Source of the DNA: Saccharothrix luteola
GTDB lineage: Bacteria > Actinomycetota > Actinomycetes > Mycobacteriales > Pseudonocardiaceae
Length of the DNA stretch: 64,000 nucleotides
NCBI RefSeq assembly: GCF_020859565.1
Contig: NZ_JAJHUO010000037.1
Coordinates: 35,775 to 99,774, forward strand
Reading direction: 5' to 3'
The number at the start of each line of letters is the position of its first letter. Position 1 is the first letter of the stretch. This document shows, in pieces, positions 50,495-59,796 of this stretch. Position numbers and translations under genes: made by a program. The notes below the pieces were generated by a model, which saw only the letters and a list, made by a program, of their open reading frames with translations, was not told the origin of the DNA and ran no database searches.

Positions 50495-52150
50495 ATGGCA
50501 CATGACGCGGATGTCATCGTGGTCGGCGCCGGCCTCGCGGGGCTGGTCGCCACCGCCGAACTGGCCGACGCCGGACGCAAGGTCATCCTCCTCGACCAGG
50601 AGCCGGAGGCCTCGTTCGGAGGTCAGGCGTTCTGGTCGTTCGGCGGGTTGTTCCTGGTGGACAGCCCGGAGCAGCGGCGGTTGAAGGTCAAGGACTCCGC
50701 GGAGCTCGCGCTGCAGGACTGGCTCGGCTCGGCCGCGTTCGACCGGGACGCCGACCACTGGCCGCGTCGGTGGGCCGAGGCGTACGTGGACTTCGCGGCG
50801 GGTGAGAAGCGGGCGTGGCTGCACGCGATGGGCGTGCGCTGGTTCCCCCTCGTGCAGTGGGCGGAGCGCGGCGGGTACCTGGCCGACGGGCACGGCAACT
50901 CCGTGCCGCGCTTCCACGTCACGTGGGGCACCGGGCCGGGCATCGTGGCGCCGTTCGAGCGGCGGGTGCGCGAGGGCGTGGCGCGCGGGCTCGTGCAGCT
51001 GCGGTTCCGGCACCGCGTGACCGGGCTGACCACCACCGGCGGCGCGGTGGACGGCGTGCGCGGCGAGGTGCTGGAGGCCGGCACGTCCGGTCGGGGTGAG
51101 CCGAGCTCCCGCACGGTGTCCGGCGAGTTCGACCTGCGCGCGCAGGCCGTGATCGTGACGTCCGGCGGCATCGGCGCGAACCACGAGATGGTGCGCCGCA
51201 ACTGGCCGGCCCGCCTGGGCACGCCGCCCGAGCACATGCTGTCGGGCGTGCCCGACCACGTGGACGGCGAGATGCTCAAGGTCGTGCAGGACTCGGGCGG
51301 CGAGATCATCAACGAAGACCGGATGTGGCACTACCCCGAGGGCATCGCCAACTACGCACCGGTCTGGAGCAGGCACGGCATCCGCATCCTGCCCGGCCCG
51401 TCGTCGCTGTGGCTGGACGCGACCGGCTCGCGGCTGCCGATCCCGCTGTTCCCGGGGTTCGACGCGCTCGGCGCGTTGGAGCACATCGTCAAGACCGGGC
51501 ACGGCTACTCGTGGTTCGTGCTCAACTCCAGGATCATCGGCAAGGAGTTCGCGCTGTCCGGGTCGGAGCAGAACCCCGACCTGACCGGCAAGGACGTGCG
51601 CGCGGTGCTGAAGCGGGCGATGCCGGGCGCGGTCGCGCCGGTGGAGGAGTTCGCGAAGCGGTCGGACGAGTTCATCTTCGGCCGCACGCCGGAGGAGCTG
51701 GCGGCCGGCATGAACAAGCTGACCGGCACGTCGTTGATCGACGCGGACGCGCTGCGGCGGACCATCGTGCAGCGCGACCGGCAGGTGATCTCGGGGCTGG
51801 GCAAGGACATGCAGATCAACGCCATGCGCGAGGCGCGGAAGTTCATCACGGACAAGCTGATCCGGGTGGTCGAGCCGCACCCGTTGCTGGACCCGAAGGC
51901 CGGCCCGCTGATCGCCGTGCGGCTGTCCGTCCTGACCCGCAAGACCCTGGGCGGCTTGCACACCGACCTGTCGGCCCGGGTGCTGAAGGCCGACGGCACC
52001 CCTCTCGACGGCGTCTACGCGGCCGGTGAGGCGTCGGGCTTCGGCGGCGGCGGCGTCCACGGCTACCGCGCGTTGGAGGGCACGTTCCTGGGCGGCTGCA
52101 TCTTCTCTGGTCGGGTGGCGGGCCGCGCCGCCGCCGAGGCCACCGGCTGA
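50495..52150 (+). CDS. FAD-binding dehydrogenase (fumarate reductase/3-ketosteroid dehydrogenase-like)
   Basis: A 551-residue flavoprotein. The dinucleotide motif VIVVGAGLAGLVATAELADA opens the chain; GGQAFWSFGG near 40 replaces the usual GG-x-S loop. VIVTSGGIGANHEMVRRNWP near 225 and the C-terminal GVYAAGEASGFGGGGVHGYR, ALEGTFLGGCIFSGRVAG complete the FAD_binding_2 fold. The family oxidises or reduces C-C bonds in acids and steroids; substrate unknown. ATG 50495 gives the correct N-terminus. Divergent from a cupin gene, which may share its regulation. Confidence 0.92.
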   Translation: MAHDADVIVVGAGLAGLVATAELADAGRKVILLDQEPEASFGGQAFWSFGGLFLVDSPEQRRLKVKDSAELALQDWLGSAAFDRDADHWPRRWAEAYVDFAAGEKRAWLHAMGVRWFPLVQWAERGGYLADGHGNSVPRFHVTWGTGPGIVAPFERRVREGVARGLVQLRFRHRVTGLTTTGGAVDGVRGEVLEAGTSGRGEPSSRTVSGEFDLRAQAVIVTSGGIGANHEMVRRNWPARLGTPPEHMLSGVPDHVDGEMLKVVQDSGGEIINEDRMWHYPEGIANYAPVWSRHGIRILPGPSSLWLDATGSRLPIPLFPGFDALGALEHIVKTGHGYSWFVLNSRIIGKEFALSGSEQNPDLTGKDVRAVLKRAMPGAVAPVEEFAKRSDEFIFGRTPEELAAGMNKLTGTSLIDADALRRTIVQRDRQVISGLGKDMQINAMREARKFITDKLIRVVEPHPLLDPKAGPLIAVRLSVLTRKTLGGLHTDLSARVLKADGTPLDGVYAAGEASGFGGGGVHGYRALEGTFLGGCIFSGRVAGRAAAEATG

Positions 52151-52219
52151 CCGCGCACCACCCGTCCGGGTAAGCAGAACTGCGGACCGCCGCACCCGAC
52201 CGACCGCTACGTTCGGTCG

Positions 52220-53050
52220 ATGAAGTGGGCACGGCGGGTGGCGGTCGCGGTGGTGGCGGTGCTCGTGGTCGGGGCCACCGCGTGGTTCGGCTACCGCCTC
52301 ACCGCCGACCAGCCCGCGACCGGGGCCGCGCCGCCCGCGCCACCGACGTCCACCTCCACCTCCACGTCGACCCCGCCGGACCAGCGGATCGACCCCGCGC
52401 CGGACGAGCCCGCCGACTTCTACGCCGGGCGCGTCCCCGGGTCGTGGGCGCAGGTGGTCAGGACCAGGCCGGACGGGCTGCCCGAGGTCGGCGGACCTCC
52501 GACGGACTCACGCGCGGGCACCGGTGATTGCGCGCCGCCCTACCGCGCCGCGCGTGCGGTCGGCGGCGTCGACGGGCACCAGACGAACCTCCGGATCACC
52601 GTGATCCCCAGGTCGTTCAAGACCGTCACCGTCACCGCGCTGCGGATCCGCCGCTTGGACGTCCGCTGGGTGGGCGACCAGCCGCGCTACCTCTACCAGT
52701 GCGAGCAACCCCTGGACAGCGGCGGGTGGCGGAGCGACTTCGAAGTCCACGCGCACGAGGCAGAGGTGCACGAGCCGCTGCGGGACGGCGACGCCCTGCC
52801 GTTCACCGTGACCGCGGACCGCGGCGAGGTGTGGTGGGTGGAGGGGTCGGTGGTCACGCCGGCCAACGTCCACCGGTGGCAGGTCGAGGTCGACTACACC
52901 GCGGACGGCGTGCCGCGCACCAAGGTCCTCGACCGGGACGGCGACGGAGAGCCGTTCGTGACCGAGGAGGCGCAGCGCGTCCACGACTTCGACGAGGCCT
53001 TCGCCTGGTGCGCCGAGCCCGGTCCGCCGGGGTTCCGAGCCGCGTGCTGA
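52220..53050 (+). CDS. Membrane-anchored extracytoplasmic protein, paralogue of its convergent neighbour
   Basis: 276 residues. Signal anchor RRVAVAVVAVLVVGATAWFG, a Pro/Ser/Thr linker (PPTSTSTSTSTPPD), then a beta-rich extracellular domain of about 190 residues with two cysteine pairs possible. The segment VHRWQVEVDYTADGVPRTKV near 223 closely parallels CRWQIVVEYTSRGKPGTRTV in the next, convergent gene, and NLRITVIPRSFKTVTVTALR parallels VVRLNLHNQGGTVVVNRIAV there. A dyad CGACCGA-N8-TTCGGTCG immediately precedes the ATG. I do not recognise the family. Confidence 0.75.
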   Translation: MKWARRVAVAVVAVLVVGATAWFGYRLTADQPATGAAPPAPPTSTSTSTSTPPDQRIDPAPDEPADFYAGRVPGSWAQVVRTRPDGLPEVGGPPTDSRAGTGDCAPPYRAARAVGGVDGHQTNLRITVIPRSFKTVTVTALRIRRLDVRWVGDQPRYLYQCEQPLDSGGWRSDFEVHAHEAEVHEPLRDGDALPFTVTADRGEVWWVEGSVVTPANVHRWQVEVDYTADGVPRTKVLDRDGDGEPFVTEEAQRVHDFDEAFAWCAEPGPPGFRAAC

Positions 53051-53063
53051 CCGGCGGGGTCGG

Positions 53064-53855
53064 CTAGCGGCCCGACCACGTCGTGCCGCCGAGCGACGAG
53101 TACGAGTGCGCGACGCCGCTCGTGGCGGCGGTGGCGAAGTGGCCGCCGTCCGGCGGCACGGTCCTGGTGCCCGGCTTGCCGCGGCTGGTGTACTCGACGA
53201 CGATCTGCCAGCGGCACAGGCACTTCGTGGTGATCGGGGTGATGTCGATGGTCTTGGTGGCGTCGTGCGCCAGCTCCTGGACGGTGTCCGACGCGTAAGG
53301 GCTGCCCGCGCTGCCGTCCCCCGTCTGGTGGCGCACGACGGGGCTGTCCTCGTCCAGGTCCACGACGACGCGGTCGGGCGAGCCGGAGCTGACGCAGGCG
53401 AACGCCGTGCCGGCCGGCGGGGCCAGCCGCTCGGTGACCCGCACGGCGATCCGGTTCACCACGACCGTGCCGCCCTGGTTGTGCAGGTTGAGCCGGACCA
53501 CCGTGCCGCTCGCGTAGGCGCCGCCCCGCCCGACCGCCCACTGGACGACCGACCGGCAGCTCTGGTCGTTCGGGAAGCCCTGCGGCCCCACGTCCTCGCC
53601 GAGCACGGCGGCGGGCAGGTCCACGTCCGGCTGGTAGGCGGCGGTGGCCGTGAGGTCGGACTGCCGCGACCAGTGCCCGTAGAGGGCCGCACCGCCGAAA
53701 ACCAGGCCGACCACCGCGAACACCACCCACAGGTGCCACCAGCGGAAGCCGCGGTTGCCGAAGTGGACGCCGCCGTGCAGCACACCCGTCTGCACCACCG
53801 TGTCGACGGTGGAGCGGTCCACCGAGTTCCGGAAGGTGGGTTCGTCGTTCACCAT
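53064..53855 (-). CDS. Membrane protein with VQ-x-G-x-x-HGGVHF motif and extracytoplasmic beta domain
   Basis: 263 residues. The cytoplasmic N-terminus contains DTVVQTGVLHGGVHFGN near residue 20-36, a short motif that recurs in actinobacterial proteins tied to NTP-dependent conflict or signalling systems (from memory, not checked). A single helix follows (WWHLWVVFAVVGLVFGGAAL), then a 190-residue extracellular domain that shares the RWQ-V/I-x-V-E/D-YT pattern with the convergent neighbour. Cysteines near 100, 155 and 217-219. ATG 53855 follows a GA-rich stretch; GTG 53852 is also possible. Function unknown. Confidence 0.75.
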   Translation of the reverse strand: MVNDEPTFRNSVDRSTVDTVVQTGVLHGGVHFGNRGFRWWHLWVVFAVVGLVFGGAALYGHWSRQSDLTATAAYQPDVDLPAAVLGEDVGPQGFPNDQSCRSVVQWAVGRGGAYASGTVVRLNLHNQGGTVVVNRIAVRVTERLAPPAGTAFACVSSGSPDRVVVDLDEDSPVVRHQTGDGSAGSPYASDTVQELAHDATKTIDITPITTKCLCRWQIVVEYTSRGKPGTRTVPPDGGHFATAATSGVAHSYSSLGGTTWSGR

Positions 53856-53939
53856 CGCCGCCCCCTCGACGTCGTGGACCAATGTAGGGGCGCGGTCAGC
53901 GGACCGAGTACGTAGAAGGGCGGATTCCCCCGTTGGTGT

Positions 53940-56681
53940 TCAGAGGGTCGGGCAAGTGGTCAGGTCCAGCTTGCGGGCCAGGTCGTCGGCGTCGGCCAGG
54001 CGCAGGTCGCGGTACAGGTGCAGGGCGGCCAGCCAGTGCGGCCGGGCGGCGGCCGGGCCCTCCGACTGCTCCAGGACGTCCCCGATCGCGCGGTGGCACA
54101 ACGCCTCCTGGTAGCGGTCGCCCAGGCGGGCCGCCAGCGCCAGCCCCGCGCGGTAGGACTCCAGGGCCTCGTCGGCACGGCCCAGCTGCTGGGACGCGGC
54201 GCCCACGGTGTGCAGCGTCGCCGTGTGCGCCTTGGACGGCGCCGAGGGGAACAGGCCCAGCGCCTCCCTCGCGTGCCGCAACGCCTCCTCCGGCTGGTGC
54301 TTGCGCAGCAGCACGTTGGCCAGGTTGTTCTGGATGCTCGCCTGCGACCGGTTGTCGCCGACCTCCCGCGCGACCTCCAGCGCCACCAGGATCGTCTCCT
54401 GCGCCCGGTCCAGCTGGTCGTCGGCCATCAGGCAGTACCCGAGGTTCGCCAACGCCGCCAGCTCCAGGTGGCGGTCGCCGTCGGCCAGCGCCGCCGCCCG
54501 CGTGCACGCCTCGATCGCCTCGTCGATCCGCTCCAGGTCGGCCAACGTCGAACCCAACCGCAGCAGGAACGTCGCCTCGGCGTGCCGGTCGCCCAACGAC
54601 CGCGTCGCCGCCAACCCGATCCGGCACAGCGCCAGGCGGTCCAGCCGGTTGCCGCGCCGGAAGTGGAACGCGTCCAGGCACAGCGCGAGCTGCCACGTCC
54701 GCTCCCGCTGCCCGCCGTTCACCGCGATGTCCAGCGCGAGCCCGAGGTTCGCCTCCTCCAGCGTGAACCAGTCCAGCGCCGCCGCGTGCGACGGCAGCTC
54801 CGGGAACGACGCCGGCCGGTGCTCCGCCGGTCCGAACGGCCGCACGTGGTCGGACAGGTGCGCCCGCGCCCGGTCCGCGACGTGCAGGTAGTAGTCCAGC
54901 AGCCGGTTCGTCGCCACCTGGTTGTCCACTTCGGACTCCGTGGCCGCCAGGTGGTGGGTGAACAGCCGCACCAGGTCGTGCCGCGAGTAGCGGTCCGGCG
55001 TCGACTCGTGCAGCAGGTTCGCGTAGGCCAGCGTCCGCAGGTGCGTCCGCGCGCTGACCACGTTGATGTCCAGCAACGCCGCCGCCGTGTAGCTGTCCAG
55101 GTCCGTCCCGGGGTGCAGGCCCAGCCGCCGGAACAGCCGCGCCGCGCCCTCCGGCAGCTCCCGGTAGCTCACCGCCAGCGCCGCGTGCACCCCGCGCCCC
55201 GCCTCCGGCAGCGACAACGCCGACAGCCGCCCCTGCTCGTCGCGCAGCTCGTCCACCAGCGACTGGATCGTCCACCGCGGCCGGGACGCCAACCGCGCGC
55301 CCGCGATCCGCAACGCCAGCGGCAGCCGGTCGCACAGCTCCACCAGCTCCGCCACCGCGTCCGGCTCCTGCTCGATGCGCTGACGCCCCAGCACGGCGGT
55401 CAGCAGGTCCTCGGCGATCGACTCCGGCAGGGTCGGCACGGGCAGCGACGACGCGCCCTCCGTCACCACCAGGTCGTCCAGCCGGTGCCTGCTCGTCACC
55501 AGCACGAGGCACCGCGCCGAGCCGGGCAGCAGCGGCCGGACCTGCTCGGCCGACCGGGCGTTGTCCAGGAACACCAGCACCCGCCGCCCGGCCAGCAACG
55601 ACCGGTACTGCGCGGCCTGGTCCTCCAGGTCGACCGCGATCTGCGAGTCGGTCAGCCCCAGCGCCCGCAGGAACCCGACCAGCGCCGTGCGCGGGTCGAG
55701 CGGCTCGGTCTCGTCGAACCCGCGCAGGTTCACGAACAGCTGCCCGTCCGGGAAGTCGCCCGCCACGCCGTGCGCCCAGCGCAGCGCCAACGCCGTCTTG
55801 CCGACGCCGGCCGGACCGACCAGCAGCCCGATCGCCGAGTCCTGCCCGCTCAGGGCCGCGCCGAGGTCCGACAGCTCCTCCTCGCGCCCGACGAAACCCC
55901 GGTGCTCGCGCGGCAGCTGGGCGGGCGCGCGGTCCACCGGCGTCGACGGCGCGGTGTCGCCCGCCAGCACGGTCTGGTAGGCCTCGCGCAGCTCCGGCCC
56001 CGGGTCGACGCCCAGCTCGTCGGCCAGCCGCTCCCGCGTCCGGTGGAACAGCGCCAGCGCCTCGGCCTGCCGACCGGTCCAGTGCAGCGCCAGCACCAAC
56101 CGCGACACCAACGCCTCGCGCAACGGGTTGGCGTCCACCGCGTCGCGCAGCCCGGAGACCGCCTCGGCCGCCCGGTCCAGCCGCGTCAGCCGGGTCGCCA
56201 GCTCCTGCACGGCCACCAGCCGCAGCTCCTCCAGCCGCGCCGACACCGCCTCCCGCAGCTGGTCGCCCGGCACGTCGGCCAGCACCGGGCCGCGCCACAG
56301 CGCCAACGCCTCCCGCAGCAGCCGCACGGCGTCGTCGTCCGTCGCCTCGCGCGCGCTCACCAGCAGGTCCTCGAACCGGAACACGTCGACGGCCGCGCGT
56401 TCGCCGGTCAGGACGTACCCCGGTGCCCGGGTGACGAGCGCTACACCGTCGGCGATGACCTTGCGGAGCTGGGCGATATGTCCCTGGAGGGCGGCTTTGG
56501 CCTGCGGCGGTGGTGAGCCGTCCCACACGAGCTCGAGCAGCCGGTCGCCGGACACCACGCGGTTCAGCTCGAGCGCGAGCGCCGCCAGGACCGTCCGCCG
56601 CTTGGCCGCGCCCAGCCGAACGGCTTCCCCACCTGCGGAAACCAGCTCGACGGGGCCAAGCAGGTTCACCCGCATCCGCAA
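53940..56681 (-). CDS. SARP/AfsR-type transcriptional regulator with NB-ARC and TPR domains
   Basis: A 913-residue activator. OmpR-like winged DNA-binding domain 1-95 (LLGPVELVSAGGEAVRLGAA, RRTVLAALALELNRVVSGDR), BTAD 100-245 (DVFRFEDLLVSAREAT, LDRAAEAVSGLRDAVDANPL, RERLADELGVDPGPELREAY). NB-ARC ATPase from about 275 has P-loop LLVGPAGVGKTALALRWAHG and RRVLVFLDNARSAEQVRPLL. The TPR region runs from about 690 to the end. Full AfsR-like length. Such proteins switch on secondary-metabolite clusters or secretion operons; here the divergent PE/PPE/EspG-like operon is the nearest candidate. Confidence 0.95.
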   Translation of the reverse strand: MRMRVNLLGPVELVSAGGEAVRLGAAKRRTVLAALALELNRVVSGDRLLELVWDGSPPPQAKAALQGHIAQLRKVIADGVALVTRAPGYVLTGERAAVDVFRFEDLLVSAREATDDDAVRLLREALALWRGPVLADVPGDQLREAVSARLEELRLVAVQELATRLTRLDRAAEAVSGLRDAVDANPLREALVSRLVLALHWTGRQAEALALFHRTRERLADELGVDPGPELREAYQTVLAGDTAPSTPVDRAPAQLPREHRGFVGREEELSDLGAALSGQDSAIGLLVGPAGVGKTALALRWAHGVAGDFPDGQLFVNLRGFDETEPLDPRTALVGFLRALGLTDSQIAVDLEDQAAQYRSLLAGRRVLVFLDNARSAEQVRPLLPGSARCLVLVTSRHRLDDLVVTEGASSLPVPTLPESIAEDLLTAVLGRQRIEQEPDAVAELVELCDRLPLALRIAGARLASRPRWTIQSLVDELRDEQGRLSALSLPEAGRGVHAALAVSYRELPEGAARLFRRLGLHPGTDLDSYTAAALLDINVVSARTHLRTLAYANLLHESTPDRYSRHDLVRLFTHHLAATESEVDNQVATNRLLDYYLHVADRARAHLSDHVRPFGPAEHRPASFPELPSHAAALDWFTLEEANLGLALDIAVNGGQRERTWQLALCLDAFHFRRGNRLDRLALCRIGLAATRSLGDRHAEATFLLRLGSTLADLERIDEAIEACTRAAALADGDRHLELAALANLGYCLMADDQLDRAQETILVALEVAREVGDNRSQASIQNNLANVLLRKHQPEEALRHAREALGLFPSAPSKAHTATLHTVGAASQQLGRADEALESYRAGLALAARLGDRYQEALCHRAIGDVLEQSEGPAAARPHWLAALHLYRDLRLADADDLARKLDLTTCPTL

Positions 56682-56831
56682 GCCCTTTCGGCGTTGTCAC
56701 CGTGTAGTCGAAGAGTTTCCCACAGTCGTCACCGCACTCCGGCGGGCCGCGTTGGGCGCACGTTGGCCGGGCGTTGGAGGACAGGTGAATGGTCGGTTTC
56801 GTCCAGCAGGCTGCCTTCGCGAGGGATACCG

Positions 56832-57248
56832 ATGTACATCGCCGAAACCGGGGATGAAGTGGCCCCGCCCCAGGAGGTCCCGACCGTCAACGGTCAGGTC
56901 GTGGCCCTCCAGGAGACCGTGAACTCCGGCCGGGTGTCACTCGATCCCGCCACCGGCGAGGAACTGCGCAAGATGCTCCTGGAGCAGATGGACCAGGTCG
57001 ACTCGTGGCTGGAGCGCGCCGGCCGGCTGGCCCGTCCCGCGCCGATCGGCCGCAACCCCGTCGGCGACCGGCTGGCGCAGAAGTTCGAGGCGCGCGCGGA
57101 CGGTGACCCGCGGTCGTTCGTGGCCGTGATGACGGCCTACCGCGAGGTGCTCCAGCAGACGCACGACTCGGTGCAGAACGCGATCCGCAACTTCACCGCC
57201 GTCGACGACGAGAGCAGCGTCGAGCTGCGCAAGCTGAGCGGGAACTAG
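56832..57248 (+). CDS. PE-like helical partner protein of a type VII module
   Basis: A 138-residue protein with two long helices, residues 45-75 (PATGEELRKMLLEQMDQVDS) and 85-125 (RSFVAVMTAYREVLQQTHDS), linked by a proline-containing turn. Size, helical-hairpin layout and position 13 bp before a PPE-like gene and before an EspG gene make it the counterpart of PE/EsxA-type partners, though no WxG or PE signature is present. GAGGGA precedes the ATG at 56832. Assignment rests mainly on context. Confidence 0.65.
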   Translation: MYIAETGDEVAPPQEVPTVNGQVVALQETVNSGRVSLDPATGEELRKMLLEQMDQVDSWLERAGRLARPAPIGRNPVGDRLAQKFEARADGDPRSFVAVMTAYREVLQQTHDSVQNAIRNFTAVDDESSVELRKLSGN

Positions 57249-57261
57249 GGGGCTGGCGACG

Positions 57262-58914
57262 ATGGCGACGGAGCGCGTGGAACTGCGGCCCGACGAGGCG
57301 AGGCGGTTGGCCCGCGAAGAGCGGGAGGTCGACCTGGTCCTGACCGACACCCAGAACTGGGCGTCCCGGTCGCACCGCGAGCTGTACGAGGCGGTGCACA
57401 ACAACAACGACCCCGGCCAGACGGGCGAGATCGGCGCGGAGTGGGGCCAGTTCGGCACCGAGCTGACCGAGGCCGCGCGGCTGATCAACGAGCGCGTGGC
57501 GGTCAGCGAGTCCGGCTGGACGGGCGACGCGGCGGACGCGGCGCGACTCGCGATCAAGGGCCTGGCCGACTGGGTCACGCACACCGCCGAGACCGCGGTC
57601 GAGGTCGGCAAGCGGGTGCAGGACGAGAGCCAGATCATGGAGAACGCCCGGGCCAGCATGCCCGAGCCGGTCGAGTTCAACTGGGACCAGGCCACGGGCG
57701 TGTTCACCGCGGGCGGCATCCAGGGCCTGGCCGGCTCCGCCGCGGACGTGCAGGCGGCCAACGAGCACGCGCGGGCGCTGCACGAGCACGCCGTGACGGT
57801 CATGAGCACGATGGAGCGCGAGTCGCAGGCGGTCGACCAGACCACGCCGCAGTTCAGCGCGCCGTTCAACCCCGTCACCGGCCGCACCGAGGAGCCGGAG
57901 GTCGCGCTGATGCGGGCCACGTCGACCGCGACGTTGGCGGGCGCGGCGGCGGACAGCGTCGGGGTCGCGGGCGGCGCCACGGCCCCTTCGTCCTTCACGG
58001 CGACGCAGCCGGCGCAGCAGGTGCAGGCGGTGCGGCCGATGGAGCCGGCGCAGGCGTACCAGCCGGCGCAGTCGACGCCCGCCACGCAGCCGGGCGGGTA
58101 CTCGCCGGCCGCGGCGTCCTACTCGACGGCTCCCGGGTCGTACGGCAGCGGCACGTACGCCAGCGGCGCGTCGGCGCCGACGGCTCCGCCCGTGCCGTCG
58201 AGCCCGCAGCCGGTGTACCGGCCCGAGGGCACGACGGCCGCCGCGGCGGCGGCCCAGGTGCCGGTGGCGAACCCGTACACCCCGCCGTCAGGTGGTGGCG
58301 GCTACAACTACACCCCGCCGCCCGGTAGCGGCTACACCCCGCCCGGTGGCAGCGGTTACGTGCCGCCGTACCAGCCGGCCAACCCCAACACCCAGCCCCG
58401 CCAGGGTGGCGGCACCCTGCCGCCCGGCGTGAAGCCGCCGACCTACGTCCCGGCCGGCAGCCCCGGCACGCCTCCGGTGCAAGGCCTGCCCGGTGGGGGT
58501 GGCGGCGCCGGCGGTGGCGGTGGCGCGCCCGGCGCGCGGATGCCCGGCGGCATGCCCCCCGGCGGCTTCGGCGGTGGTGGTGGCGCCGGTGGCTTCGGCC
58601 CGACCGGTTCCGGTGGCGCGGGCGGCGGCGGCTCGTTGGCCGCGGGTGGTTCGACCGGCGCGATCGGCAACGCCGGTCCGCGTGGCCCGATGCCCGTCGG
58701 CGGCTTCGGTCCCGGCGGCGCGGCGGCGGCGTCCCCGATGGCCGGTGGCGCGCCGATGGGCGGCGCCGGCGCGGGCGGCCAGGGCGGCGAGGACAAGGAG
58801 CACCGGGCCGCGGCGTACATCCGCGGCGAGGACATCTTCGAGGTGCCCGGTGAGAACCTGCCCCCGTCGGTGATCGGCGGCGCGAAGCCCAAGAAGAAGG
58901 GCGACCAGTCGTGA
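57262..58914 (+). CDS. PPE-like type VII secretion protein with Pro/Gly-rich tail
   Basis: A 550-residue protein. Residues 10-215 are helical with WTGDAADAARLAIKGLADWV near 90, the WxG-type turn of PPE/WXG100 proteins. Residues 255-510 are low complexity: Pro/Tyr/Gln-rich (YNYTPPPGSGYTPPGGSGY) and then Gly-rich (GGGGGAGGGGGAPGARMPGG). A conserved-looking C-terminal block, RAAAYIRGEDIFEVPGENLP, closes it. Pseudonocardiales PPE-like proteins commonly end this way. Overlaps the EspG gene by four bases. Presumably heterodimerises with the preceding product for export. Confidence 0.82.
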   Translation: MATERVELRPDEARRLAREEREVDLVLTDTQNWASRSHRELYEAVHNNNDPGQTGEIGAEWGQFGTELTEAARLINERVAVSESGWTGDAADAARLAIKGLADWVTHTAETAVEVGKRVQDESQIMENARASMPEPVEFNWDQATGVFTAGGIQGLAGSAADVQAANEHARALHEHAVTVMSTMERESQAVDQTTPQFSAPFNPVTGRTEEPEVALMRATSTATLAGAAADSVGVAGGATAPSSFTATQPAQQVQAVRPMEPAQAYQPAQSTPATQPGGYSPAAASYSTAPGSYGSGTYASGASAPTAPPVPSSPQPVYRPEGTTAAAAAAQVPVANPYTPPSGGGGYNYTPPPGSGYTPPGGSGYVPPYQPANPNTQPRQGGGTLPPGVKPPTYVPAGSPGTPPVQGLPGGGGGAGGGGGAPGARMPGGMPPGGFGGGGGAGGFGPTGSGGAGGGGSLAAGGSTGAIGNAGPRGPMPVGGFGPGGAAAASPMAGGAPMGGAGAGGQGGEDKEHRAAAYIRGEDIFEVPGENLPPSVIGGAKPKKKGDQS

Positions 58915-59675
58915 TCGAGCCCGAGTTCGTGCTCACGCCGCGGGAGCTGGACGTGCTGTGGCACCACCTCGACCTCGGCCGGCTGCCCTACCCGCTGGAC
59001 GTGCCGAGCCTCGGCGACTCCGAGGAGGAGCGCAAGCGGTTGCGGGAGGAGGTGCTCGCCGCGTACGGCGAGCCCGACCCCCGGCTGGTGGCGCTGCTCC
59101 GGCTGCTCGGCGACCACGAGGTGGCCGTCGACGCGGTCGCCCACGTGGACCGGTCGGTGCGGGCGGTGGCCGTGTCCGACGGCGACCGGGCCGCGTTGGC
59201 GGTGATCGACAGCGGCTCGATCGGCGTGCTGGAGATCCGGCCGACCGCGTTGGCCAGGTCGATCGTCGAGGTGCTGCCGGACGGGTCCGCGGGGCCGGGC
59301 AGCGCGTTGTCGCTGCGGCTGGAGACGTTGAACGCGGCCGTCGCGCTGCAGAACGAGCAGCCGGACGACGACGGCGACGACCCGTGGGGCAGCGGCGAGC
59401 TGGACGAGCGGGAGGCCTTGCAGAAGGCCGGGCTCTCCCGCGAGGACGCGACCGTGGTCAGCGAGCTGGCCGCGAGCCGGGTCGCGGGCGGCCAGTTCGG
59501 GGTCACCGTGGGCGGCGGCTACCGCCGTGACCGGGCCGGCGCCCTGATCACGTGGTTCGACACGCACCAGGGCCGCTACCTGATGGTCCACGAGGACGGC
59601 TGGCTCAGCCTCGCCCCGACCGACAACGACCGCATCGCCACCCGGATCGCCTCGGTCCTCTCCACCGTCTCCTGA
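58911..59675 (+). CDS. EspG-family ESX chaperone
   Basis: A 254-residue cytoplasmic chaperone of the ESX-1 EspG family: FVLTPRELDVLWHHLDLGRL at the start, LRLLGDHEVAVDAVAHVDRS near 65, LVDSG-like VIDSGSIGVLEIRPTALARS near 95, and a C-terminal ITWFDTHQGRYLMVHEDGWL with LAPTDNDRIATRIASVLS. EspG proteins bind the tip of cognate PE-PPE dimers and keep them soluble before secretion, which supports the PE/PPE reading of the two upstream genes. GTG start inside the GTGA overlap. No EccC or other ESX machinery is in the window. Confidence 0.88.
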   Translation: MIEPEFVLTPRELDVLWHHLDLGRLPYPLDVPSLGDSEEERKRLREEVLAAYGEPDPRLVALLRLLGDHEVAVDAVAHVDRSVRAVAVSDGDRAALAVIDSGSIGVLEIRPTALARSIVEVLPDGSAGPGSALSLRLETLNAAVALQNEQPDDDGDDPWGSGELDEREALQKAGLSREDATVVSELAASRVAGGQFGVTVGGGYRRDRAGALITWFDTHQGRYLMVHEDGWLSLAPTDNDRIATRIASVLSTVS

Positions 59676-59681
59676 CCGCAC

Positions 59682-59796
59682 CCGGGCCCTGAACGTAGGA
59701 CTCTCGCGAGAGTCCTACGTTCAGAACCCGCGTGTCGAACGCTCAGGTCCCGCGTGTCCTGCGTTCAGGACCCCCGAGTTCAACGCTCAGGACGCG
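59682..59796. repeat. 22-bp repeat array with a perfect 36-bp palindrome (site 4)
   Basis: CTGAACGTAGGACTCTCG (59689-59706) is followed without a loop by its exact complement (59707-59724). Reverse-oriented units follow at 59725 (16-bp partial), 59741, 59763 and from 59785. The last contains the TGA stop (59789-59787) of the minus-strand gene. Same repeat family as sites 1-3 and 5. Confidence 0.9.

Noticed and set aside
53896..56700. A 934-codon minus-strand frame slightly larger than the SARP gene.
   Set aside because: It is the +1 reading of the SARP gene, Gly/Arg-rich, without motifs.
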